From an uncultured Oscillospiraceae bacterium (lineage in GTDB: Bacteria > Bacillota > Clostridia > Oscillospirales > Ruminococcaceae): DNA of 7,863 bases. The position numbers and the translations under genes were made by a program. Each line of letters begins with the position of its first letter. Positions within the stretch are counted from its first letter, which is position 1. Positions 1 through 5,838 of the stretch are shown here, piece by piece. The stretch is taken from the NCBI GenBank assembly GCA_934463345.1, contig CAKSJL010000079.1, positions 1-7,863 of the forward strand, written 5' to 3'. The notes beneath the pieces are model-generated. The model saw only the letters and a list, made by a program, of their open reading frames with translations, did no database searches and was not told the DNA's origin.

Positions 1-230
1 AAAATGCTTGCCATACACAAGTATGCCTGTGCATTTTTGCCTTGTCTGCGTAAAAATTGTGCTTGGAAATCCGCACACATATCTTGTGAAGACGGGTTCT
101 TACAAAAACGAAAAACGGGATCTGGTCAGGGTCAGATCCCGCTTTTTACGAAGTCAGCACCGCACAAAGCCTGCATATTCTATACAATTTTTGTGAGATG
201 TTGCCGAAATAAATAACAGAGGTTGGATTT
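1..230. other. Intergenic region before the GH13 gene
   Basis: No convincing gene is seen. Open frames here are short, lack ribosome binding sites and have non-protein-like composition. The only clear element is the hairpin at about 111-147. TATACAAT at 181-188 could be a -10 box for the downstream gene, but I find no good -35 at the right distance, so no promoter is called. The stretch 1-110 may be the 3' flank of a gene outside the window. Confidence 0.5.
111..147 (+). terminator. Rho-independent terminator of an upstream gene
   Basis: A perfect 9-bp inverted repeat (CGGGATCTG at 116-124, CAGATCCCG at 133-141) has an 8-nt loop and is followed by CTTTTT. On the other side a run of A interrupted by CG gives a good T tract on the minus strand, so the hairpin could work both ways. 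No minus-strand gene runs into it from the right, so it most likely ends a plus-strand transcript that starts before the window. It also isolates the GH13 gene from that transcript. Confidence 0.65.
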
Positions 231-2129
231 ATGAAGAAGATATATGACAGCTGGAGCTCAAAATACAAAAAACCATTCGGGGCAATCGAAAAAGGAGAAC
301 CCTGCGAATTTCGCATAAGACTTCATAAAGATATGGTTCTTGACTTTCCTCCTGTTCCGGTTATGGTAATTTTCAGAACAGGATATAAGGAAACTTTTCT
401 TTCTATGAATCTTGAAAAGGAAGAAAACGGATTCAACGTATACATGGCAACTTTTGTACCAAGACATGCGGGAGTTCATTATTATTATTTCTCATATAAA
501 CAAAACGGAACAAGAAATTACATAAAGAAAACAGGCTGTCATGATAGCAGCGTAAATTTTGGTGACCTTTATCAGCTTACTGTATTTGAAAAAGAATTTG
601 AAACGCCTGACTTCTTAAAGGGCGGAATTATGTATCAGATCTTTCCGGACAGATTTTATAAAAGCGGAAAAGAGCATGACAATATTCCGGAAGGCAGAAT
701 TATGCGTGAAAACTGGGAGGATACGCCTTATTACCGTCCTGACGAAAACGGACATGTCTGGAATAATGATTATTTCGGCGGAGATCTTGAAGGAATTGGT
801 GAAAAGCTGGATTATCTGAAAAGTCTGGGCGTAACCTGCATATATCTGAATCCTATTTTTGAATCACATGAAAATCACAGATATAATACCGCAAATTATC
901 GTAAGGTAGATCCTCTTCTGGGAACAAACAATGATTTCCGTGACCTTTGTATAAAAGCTAAAAAGCTTGGAATTTCCATAATACTTGACGGCGTTTTCTC
1001 ACATACTGGTGCTGACAGCATTTATTTCAATAAATTCAACCGGTATGACAGCGTAGGCGCATATAATTCAAAGGACAGCGAATATTATCCATGGTATACA
1101 TTCTATGAATACCCTGACAAGTATGAGGCATGGTGGGGAATTGACACACTGCCGAATGTGCAGGAAAATAATAAGGAGTATACTGAGTATATCTGTGGTG
1201 ACGGTGGTGTTCTTGATTACTGGATAAGCCTTGGCGCTGCCGGATATCGTCTTGACGTTGCTGATGAGCTTCCGGATGAATTTCTTGATAACCTTAACAG
1301 GTGTGTCAAGAAGCATGGAAGAGAAAAGATTATTATAGGCGAGGTATGGGAGGATGCGTCAAACAAAGAAAGCTACGGCGTTAAAAGACGTTATCTTCTG
1401 GGAAGTCAGCTGGATTCTGTCATGAATTACCCATTCCGTTCCGCAATAATGAATTATGTAATGGGTGGAAGTGCCTACGATTTCAGAAACAGCATAATGA
1501 CAATAGTTGAGAATTATCCTAAGCAGAGCGTTGACGTTTTGATGAACAGTATTTCTACTCATGATATTGAAAGAGCTATAAATGTTCTTGGAGGCGAGAG
1601 CTGTGATGGCAAGGACAAGGACTGGATGAACAACCGCCGACTGACTGAAAGCGAATATGAGCTTGGAAAGAACAGAATGAAGGTTGCAATGGCGCTTCAG
1701 TTCTTTCTGCCGGGTGTTCCATGCATCTACTATGGAGATGAAGCAGGACTTGAAGGCTATAAGGATCCGTTTAATCGCCGCTGCTATCCTTGGGGAAAAG
1801 AGGATAAGGAACTTATTGAATATACAAAGCTTCTGGCAAGAATAAGAAATTCATCAAGGGTGTTCAGAGACGGAACATTAAGATTCCTTTATATGGATGA
1901 TAATGTAATTGCATTTTCAAGAGCAAGAAATGCAAGACGCAAGGCTGTAATAATATTTGTAAACCGTTCAGGACAGCAGCAGATCATAGACAGCAGCAAG
2001 ACAGAGGCAAGACCATGCCCATATTACAATACGCTTTACGGCAACGTGACATATGGTGAAAAACTTGTGCTTCAGCCTTATGGCTTTGTAGCATTTAAGG
2101 TAGAACTGCCGCTGGACAGAATACAGTGA
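231..2129 (+). CDS. GH13 alpha-glucan hydrolase (cyclomaltodextrinase/neopullulanase-like)
   Basis: This 632-residue glycoside hydrolase family 13 enzyme hydrolyses alpha-1,4 (possibly also alpha-1,6) bonds in malto-oligosaccharides. There is no signal peptide, so it probably acts in the cytoplasm on imported or stored glucan. Residues 1-125 look like a beta-sandwich N-terminal domain, as in neopullulanase-type enzymes. The (beta/alpha)8 barrel begins near GGIMYQIFPDRF (131-142), and a C-terminal beta domain covers about 545-632. All catalytic regions are present: region I DGVFSHTG (D253, H258), region II GYRLDVADE (R340, nucleophile D342), region III IIGEVWED (acid/base E371), region IV STHD (H444, stabilising D445), and a region V-like LPNVQ (307-311). 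The start is supported by AGAGGT at 218-223, 7 nt upstream. It stands alone between two hairpin terminators, with no transporter or sugar regulator in view. The family is certain; the exact substrate is not. Confidence 0.93.
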   Translation: MKKIYDSWSSKYKKPFGAIEKGEPCEFRIRLHKDMVLDFPPVPVMVIFRTGYKETFLSMNLEKEENGFNVYMATFVPRHAGVHYYYFSYKQNGTRNYIKKTGCHDSSVNFGDLYQLTVFEKEFETPDFLKGGIMYQIFPDRFYKSGKEHDNIPEGRIMRENWEDTPYYRPDENGHVWNNDYFGGDLEGIGEKLDYLKSLGVTCIYLNPIFESHENHRYNTANYRKVDPLLGTNNDFRDLCIKAKKLGISIILDGVFSHTGADSIYFNKFNRYDSVGAYNSKDSEYYPWYTFYEYPDKYEAWWGIDTLPNVQENNKEYTEYICGDGGVLDYWISLGAAGYRLDVADELPDEFLDNLNRCVKKHGREKIIIGEVWEDASNKESYGVKRRYLLGSQLDSVMNYPFRSAIMNYVMGGSAYDFRNSIMTIVENYPKQSVDVLMNSISTHDIERAINVLGGESCDGKDKDWMNNRRLTESEYELGKNRMKVAMALQFFLPGVPCIYYGDEAGLEGYKDPFNRRCYPWGKEDKELIEYTKLLARIRNSSRVFRDGTLRFLYMDDNVIAFSRARNARRKAVIIFVNRSGQQQIIDSSKTEARPCPYYNTLYGNVTYGEKLVLQPYGFVAFKVELPLDRIQ

Positions 2130-2161
2130 TGGGATCAAACAGTTATTGCTGAGTAAAAAAT

Positions 2162-2192
2162 AAATCCGACTGAATCTTTTTCAGTCGGATTT
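2162..2192. terminator. Bidirectional terminator between GH13 gene and aroK
   Basis: A perfect 13-bp inverted repeat (AAATCCGACTGAA at 2162-2174, TTCAGTCGGATTT at 2180-2192) encloses a 5-nt loop. On the plus strand it is followed by the weak T tract TTTGTATTT, 33 nt after the GH13 stop. On the minus strand it is followed by TTTATTTTTTAC, a stronger tract, 46 nt after the aroK stop. One hairpin therefore probably terminates both convergent transcripts. Confidence 0.88.
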
Positions 2193-2238
2193 TGTATTTA
2201 GGATAACATTTCAGAACCAGTTTTCACAAGATATGTGC

Positions 2239-2745
2239 TTAGGATTTCCTGAATATCTCCAGATCCCTTTGTATATTTTTTGCAATCCCAAGAGGACCGT
2301 TGCTGCATTCTACAGTGATTGTTGCATTTTCAGAATATTTCTCATGTCGTGCATTAAAAAGCTCTTCAAGCTGTTCTTTCGTATTGCTCTGTACAATCGG
2401 ACGATTCTCATCTCCTCTTATTCTCTGGTAGCAGGTTTCAAACGGAACGTCAAGAAATACAACAACTCCGTTTTTTTTGGCAATCTGAGCATTTACATTG
2501 TTTATCATAACACCGCCGCCACAGGAAACAATGCCATTAAAGCTTCCAAGCTCTTCTGTAAGATTAGTTTCAAGCTTTCTGAAATGCGGCTCGCCATATT
2601 TTTCAAAGATTTCCGGTATTGTCATACCGGTTTTTTTTACAATAAGCTCGTCCATATCACAGTAGCTGCACCCGCACAGCTCAGCAAGCTTTTTGCCGAC
2701 AGTTGTTTTTCCGCAGCCCATAAATCCGCATAAAAATACAGTCAT
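2239..2745 (-). CDS. aroK: Shikimate kinase
   Basis: Shikimate kinase transfers the gamma-phosphate of ATP to shikimate, giving shikimate 3-phosphate, the step after AroE on the way to chorismate; it is cytoplasmic. With the start chosen here it has 168 residues, normal for the family. Walker A is GFMGCGKT (7-14). Shikimate-contacting residues fall at the expected places: D32 in DMDELI, R56 in GEPHFRKLE, the glycine run GGG at 76-78, and R133. The lid arginine is R115 in GDENRPIV. An ATG 36 nt further upstream (2781) is in frame, but it would overlap aroE and add 12 residues before the first beta strand. The ATG at 2745 has AAAGAGG (2760-2754) 8 nt upstream and starts directly with MTVFLCGFMG. 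It lies 16 nt after the aroE stop, so it is the last gene of the operon. Confidence 0.95.
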   Translation of the reverse strand: MTVFLCGFMGCGKTTVGKKLAELCGCSYCDMDELIVKKTGMTIPEIFEKYGEPHFRKLETNLTEELGSFNGIVSCGGGVMINNVNAQIAKKNGVVVFLDVPFETCYQRIRGDENRPIVQSNTKEQLEELFNARHEKYSENATITVECSNGPLGIAKNIQRDLEIFRKS

Positions 2746-2761
2746 TGAAAAAACCTCTTTC

Positions 2762-3595
2762 TTACTTGAAATCCCTGTCAACTATTTCGACAGCTTCTGT
2801 AATAATTTTGTTTATCTGTTCGTCTGAATAACTGTCGCCGTCCCAGATTTCATGAGCAGTAACAGCCTGCAAAACCAGCATTGACATACCGCCGACAGCT
2901 GGTATGCCCTTTTCCTCAGCAATGCTTATAAGCTTTGTTTTTGTCGGATTATAAATTGCATCAAAAACCACTTTGCAGTTTCCGATAACTTCATCGCTTA
3001 CCGGGCATGCATCTGTTTTCGGATACATTCCGACAGGAGTTGCGTTAATAAGCAGGTCAAAGCATCCGGCAATTTCATTCATCATAACTGTTTTGACAGA
3101 AACTCCGGTTTTCTCCTTTACTTCCTCTGCAAGCACGTCTGCCATTTCCCTGGCTTCCGGTATTATTGCCATTGTTATATCTGCACCATGTCTTGCCGCT
3201 TCAATTGCCATCATTCTGCCAACGCCTCCACAGCCCAGAAGCAATACTTTTCCTCCCAGATTTTTAAGCGGTACTGAACGAAGGAAACCGTCGCAGTCGG
3301 TGTTGAAGCCTGTAAGCTTTCCATCTCTGCGGCAGATACAGTTTACAGAATTATAGCGTTGCGCGCTTTCGTCCAGCTGGTCAAGAAAATCAATAACGGG
3401 AACTTTGTGAGGGATTGTAACGTTAAGTCCGCTTGCAGATTCAAGGAGAGCCGGCAACTTTGAATGCATATCCTCCGGAGCAATATCTTCAAGCGAATAT
3501 TCAGTATCTCTTCCGGCTTCCTCAAAGAGCCTCCTGTGTATAAATGGTGACATTGAATGTCCGAGCGGATGACCTATTAAAGCGTATTTTTTCAT
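2762..3595 (-). CDS. aroE: Shikimate dehydrogenase
   Basis: AroE reduces 3-dehydroshikimate to shikimate and feeds AroK, encoded just downstream. The 277-residue length is typical. Shikimate-binding residues are visible: S14 and S16 in GHPLGHSMSP, N58 and T60 in GLNVTIPHK, catalytic K64, the catalytic D100 in GFNTD, and Q243 in VLQAVTAHEIW. The nucleotide-binding loop GCGGVG is at 121-126, and NATPVGM at 194-200 and Y215 are conserved. The usual NADP-phosphate clamp NRT after the next beta strand is not present; the equivalent stretch reads TMAIIPEAR (141-149). An in-frame ATG at 3631 would overlap fabD by 11 nt and add a 12-residue tail; the start at 3595 has GGAGGT 5 nt upstream and begins at the normal MKKYALIGHP. 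fabD ends 25 nt upstream, consistent with one transcript. Confidence 0.95.
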   Translation of the reverse strand: MKKYALIGHPLGHSMSPFIHRRLFEEAGRDTEYSLEDIAPEDMHSKLPALLESASGLNVTIPHKVPVIDFLDQLDESAQRYNSVNCICRRDGKLTGFNTDCDGFLRSVPLKNLGGKVLLLGCGGVGRMMAIEAARHGADITMAIIPEAREMADVLAEEVKEKTGVSVKTVMMNEIAGCFDLLINATPVGMYPKTDACPVSDEVIGNCKVVFDAIYNPTKTKLISIAEEKGIPAVGGMSMLVLQAVTAHEIWDGDSYSDEQINKIITEAVEIVDRDFK

Positions 3596-3600
3596 AATTG

Positions 3601-3606
3601 ACCTCC
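3601..3606 (-). promoter_or_regulatory. Ribosome binding site deciding the aroE start
   Basis: On the minus strand GGAGGT lies 5 nt before the ATG at 3595. It supports this start over the in-frame ATG at 3631, which lies inside the end of fabD. Confidence 0.8.
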
Positions 3607-3620
3607 ATGTAAAACAGTTA

Positions 3621-4538
3621 TTACTTTTCAAGAGCCTTTTCCAGTGATTTTACATCTTCAATATTTAATGCCGTAACTCCTTTAAGAGTTTTCTTTACAA
3701 GTCCTGTAAGAACCTTGTTCGGGCCAAGCTCAATATAAGTATCAATGCCGTCATTCTGCATCTGTGCAAGCTCTGATGTAAATTTGACCGGTGAAACCAT
3801 GTGCTTTGCGAGCATTGACGGAATGTCAGAAAAGTCAGTAAGTCTGTCACCAAGAACATTGGAATAGAACGGAACTGAAGGTTCGTTGAATTTTATGTCC
3901 TTTATTTCATCGTAAAATTCCTTTGCAGCGCCCTCCATAAGTTTTGAATGGAATGCGGCGGAAACTTTGAGCTGAACTGCTCTTGCGCCGGCAGCTGTGA
4001 ACGCTTCTGCGGCTTTCTGCGCTGCTGCTTTTTCTCCGGCGATAACAGTCTGTGCAGTGGAATTGTAATTTACTGGAACAACATAGCCTTCTGTCTGCTC
4101 ACATATTTTTTCAATGTCCTCTGCTGACATTTTCATAACAGCGTACATTGCGCCTTCAGTTTCATTTCCTGCCTTGTCCATTGCTGCGGCTCTTGCCTTT
4201 ATAACTCTGAATGCGTCCTCAAGAGAAAGCATTCCTGAGGCAGTCATGGCAGCGTATTCGCCGAGCGAATGACCGGCAGCTGCGTCAAAAGGAATTCCGT
4301 TTTTCTTTGTAATTTCAAAGCAAAGAAGTGACATTGCCATGATTGCAGGCTGTGAATTACAGGTTTTTGCAAGTTCTTCCTCACTGCCTTCAAATGTGAG
4401 CTTTGCAAGATCATATCCCAGAATCTCTGAACCTTTTTCGTATATGTATGAAAATTCAGGGTTTGCTTCAAGAAGTTCTTTTCCCATTCCTGGATACTGT
4501 GAACCTTGTCCGGAAAATAAAAATACTGTTTTTGACAT
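3621..4538 (-). CDS. fabD: Malonyl-CoA:ACP transacylase
   Basis: FabD moves malonate from coenzyme A to acyl carrier protein, supplying the extender unit for all FAS II condensations. The protein has 305 residues, normal for the family. The oxyanion-site motif FSGQGSQ is near 8-14 (Q11). The nucleophile S91 lies in GHSLGEYAA, malonate-binding R116 in KARAAAM, and catalytic H197 in AAFHSKLM. The C-terminal ELGPNKVLTGLVKK is also typical. The position usually held by Gln in QxxxPV (Gln250 in E. coli) is H246 in AKHMVSPVKF. It is the first gene of a minus-strand operon with aroE and aroK, and is divergent from fabH, with which FAS II genes more often share a strand. GGAG lies about 10 nt before the ATG. 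A promoter is proposed at 4617-4645, with an inverted repeat in its transcript start region. Confidence 0.96.
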   Translation of the reverse strand: MSKTVFLFSGQGSQYPGMGKELLEANPEFSYIYEKGSEILGYDLAKLTFEGSEEELAKTCNSQPAIMAMSLLCFEITKKNGIPFDAAAGHSLGEYAAMTASGMLSLEDAFRVIKARAAAMDKAGNETEGAMYAVMKMSAEDIEKICEQTEGYVVPVNYNSTAQTVIAGEKAAAQKAAEAFTAAGARAVQLKVSAAFHSKLMEGAAKEFYDEIKDIKFNEPSVPFYSNVLGDRLTDFSDIPSMLAKHMVSPVKFTSELAQMQNDGIDTYIELGPNKVLTGLVKKTLKGVTALNIEDVKSLEKALEK

Positions 4539-4568
4539 AATTATTTAACTCCAATCATAAAGAAAATG

Positions 4569-4583
4569 TGTACGTTTTGTACA
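4569..4583. repeat. Short inverted repeat TGTAC-N5-GTACA
   Basis: TGTAC (4569-4573) and GTACA (4579-4583) form a perfect 5-bp dyad with a 5-nt spacer, 31 nt upstream of the fabD start codon. It overlaps the larger dyad at 4582-4612 by two bases. It could be part of a compound operator or chance; nothing known was matched. Confidence 0.35.
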
Positions 4584-4612
4584 GTTTGCAATCGCTATAT
4601 TTGTGCAAACTG
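4582..4612. promoter_or_regulatory. Candidate operator: 9-bp inverted repeat
   Basis: CAGTTTGCA (4582-4590) and TGCAAACTG (4604-4612) are perfect inverted repeats separated by 13 nt. The right arm lies at about +1 of the proposed fabD promoter, a usual place for a repressor site. In RNA the repeat could also form a hairpin at the 5' end of the fabD message. A near-copy of one half-site, TGTAAACTGCG (4754-4764), lies in the fabH leader; the matching 4604-4614 reads TGCAAACTGCG. The regulator is unknown. Confidence 0.45.
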
Positions 4613-4616
4613 CGGT

Positions 4617-4645
4617 ATTTTATTTTGAGCGACATAAAAAAACAA
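4617..4645 (-). promoter_or_regulatory. Predicted fabD promoter
   Basis: Reading the minus strand, TTGTTT (4645-4640) as -35 is followed after 17 nt by TAAAAT (4622-4617) as -10, five of six matches to TATAAT. Transcription would begin near 4610, giving a leader of about 70 nt before the fabD ATG. The prediction is by eye and the -35 box is only a fair match. Confidence 0.45.
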
Positions 4646-4653
4646 TTATTACA

Positions 4654-4682
4654 TTGCAAAAAAGTTAAAAATAGATTACAAT
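4654..4682 (+). promoter_or_regulatory. Predicted fabH operon promoter
   Basis: TTGCAA (4654-4659) and TACAAT (4677-4682) are separated by exactly 17 nt, a good fit to the housekeeping sigma factor consensus TTGACA-N17-TATAAT. The start would be near 4689, leaving a leader of about 135 nt before fabH. Confidence 0.55.
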
Positions 4683-4729
4683 GAAATATGATTAATTTCA
4701 ATATACAACTCAAAATTAGCCAGCTGAGC

Positions 4730-4749
4730 CTGACTGAACAGAGAGTCAG
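4730..4749 (+). other. Small hairpin in the fabH leader
   Basis: CTGACT (4730-4735) and AGTCAG (4744-4749) can pair around an 8-nt loop in the predicted untranslated leader of fabH. There is no following T tract, so it is not a simple terminator. An alternative pairing GCTGA (4723-4727) with TCAGC (4746-4750) is possible. Function unknown. Confidence 0.3.
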
Positions 4750-4809
4750 CAGGTGTAAACTGCGCTGCCTTATTAACTATACCACAAAATCAGGAATAAG
4801 ACAACTTTT

Positions 4810-4816
4810 AAGGAGG
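4810..4816 (+). promoter_or_regulatory. Ribosome binding site fixing the fabH TTG start
   Basis: AAGGAGG lies 7 nt before the TTG at 4824. The strong site and the position of the conserved N-terminus (GIRILGTGSY) make the TTG the start, with no ATG needed upstream. Confidence 0.85.
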
Positions 4817-4823
4817 AATTTTT

Positions 4824-5819
4824 TTGCCGGGAATCAGAATTTTAGGGACTGGCAGCTATCAGCCCCAGAAAAAAGTAGTGAACGAGGATTTCACAGCATT
4901 TATAGAAACAAGCGATGAGTGGATCACAACGAGGACAGGTATGAAGGAACGCTTTGTTTCAAATGGTGAGCCTACCTGGTTTATGGGTTCACAGGCGGCA
5001 AAGGAGGCAATTGCTTCCGCCGGAATTTCTCCGGAGGACATTGGCGTTATAATTGATACAAGCGTTTCAGCGGATTATTACACTCCGTCAATGTCGTGTA
5101 TGATCCAGCGTGAAACCGGTGCTGTAAATGCCATGACCATTGATGTCAACTGTGCATGCGCCGGCTGCGTTTACGCTATAGACATGGCAAAACGCTATCT
5201 TCAGACAGATCCTGAGATGAAATATGCGCTTGTTGTTGCCAATGAAAATCTTACAAAGATAACAGACTATACTGACAGAAGTACATGTGTGCTGTTTGGC
5301 GACGGTGCGGCAGCAGCTGTTATTGAAAGAGCCGACGATGGACTATATTCAAGCTACTTAGGCGCAGACGGAACAGGTGCAAAGCATCTTTTTGCACGTT
5401 CAATTCCGCCGGCAAACGCATTTATGACAGGCGAGGGAAGAGTTGATGACGGTTTTCCGGAATCAAATTCACACTATCTTTACCAGGACGGCAGAGAGGT
5501 ATATAAGTTTGCAACAAAGGCACTCCCGAATGCTCTTGCAAAGGCAGCTGAAAAAATCGGCTTTGACCTGAACGAGCTGAGTCTTATAATTCCTCACCAG
5601 GCAAATGTAAGAATTATAGAAACCGCTGCAAAAAATCTTGGTATTTCAATGGATAAATTCTTTGTAAACCTTGACAAGCATGCAAATACATCAAGCGCAT
5701 CCATTCCGATTGCCCTTGACGAGGCTCTGAAGGCAGGAAAGATAAAAAGAGGCGATAAGATAGGACTTGTAGGTTTCGGTGCAGGTCTTACATTCGGAGC
5801 TATCATATTTGAGTTTTAA
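4824..5819 (+). CDS. fabH: 3-oxoacyl-ACP synthase III
   Basis: FabH (KAS III) condenses an acyl-CoA primer with malonyl-ACP to begin fatty acid synthesis. The 331-residue protein starts at a TTG codon. The catalytic triad is complete: C112 in CACAGC, H258 in IIPHQAN, and N288 in HANTSSASIP. The CoA-binding pattern DEWITTRTG (W33, R37) and the C-terminal GFGAGLTFG are conserved. Aligned without gaps from 87 to 112 with E. coli FabH, the residue at E. coli Phe87, which limits the acyl pocket, is Thr87, and Phe115 is Cys115; Ala110 is Cys110. These changes suggest a roomier or different primer pocket, for example for branched or longer acyl-CoA, but this is inference. fabK follows 19 nt downstream on the same strand, so it is the first gene of the plus-strand FAS II operon. 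Confidence 0.95.
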   Translation: MPGIRILGTGSYQPQKKVVNEDFTAFIETSDEWITTRTGMKERFVSNGEPTWFMGSQAAKEAIASAGISPEDIGVIIDTSVSADYYTPSMSCMIQRETGAVNAMTIDVNCACAGCVYAIDMAKRYLQTDPEMKYALVVANENLTKITDYTDRSTCVLFGDGAAAAVIERADDGLYSSYLGADGTGAKHLFARSIPPANAFMTGEGRVDDGFPESNSHYLYQDGREVYKFATKALPNALAKAAEKIGFDLNELSLIIPHQANVRIIETAAKNLGISMDKFFVNLDKHANTSSASIPIALDEALKAGKIKRGDKIGLVGFGAGLTFGAIIFEF

Positions 5820-5838
5820 GTAAGAAAGAGGAAAAGAC

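Larger units (their letters stand above)
4539..4823. promoter_or_regulatory. Divergent fabD/fabH control region
   Basis: This 285-bp AT-rich intergenic region separates two back-to-back fatty acid synthesis operons. It contains a proposed minus-strand promoter for fabD, a proposed plus-strand promoter for fabH whose -35 box is only 8 bp from that of fabD, two overlapping inverted repeats near the fabD transcript start, and a leader of about 135 nt before fabH. I see no tRNA, riboswitch or credible small gene. Neither a FapR-like nor a FabT-like (TTTGA-N-TCAAA) site could be recognised. An open frame from 4688 runs into fabH but has no ribosome binding site. Confidence 0.7.

Noticed and set aside
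175..190. Promoter for the GH13 gene using TATACAAT as -10
   Set aside because: No acceptable -35 box lies 16-18 nt upstream, so the promoter cannot be supported from sequence alone.
4..216. 70-codon plus-strand open frame at the window start
   Set aside because: It runs straight through the terminator hairpin at 111-147, has no ribosome binding site in view and no recognisable features.
2233..2733. 166-codon plus-strand open frame opposite aroK
   Set aside because: It lies entirely antisense to a well-supported aroK, lacks a ribosome binding site and its translation resembles no protein family.
2746..2781. Longer aroK start at the ATG at 2781
   Set aside because: It would overlap aroE and add 12 residues before the first beta strand; the ATG at 2745 has a good ribosome binding site and the family-typical N-terminus.
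3596..3631. Longer aroE start at the ATG at 3631
   Set aside because: It would overlap fabD by 11 nt and add a non-conserved tail; the GGAGGT at 3606-3601 supports the start at 3595.
4688..4918. Possible small gene or leader peptide upstream of fabH
   Set aside because: No ribosome binding site precedes its ATG, it overlaps the first 95 bases of fabH in another frame, and its composition is not protein-like.
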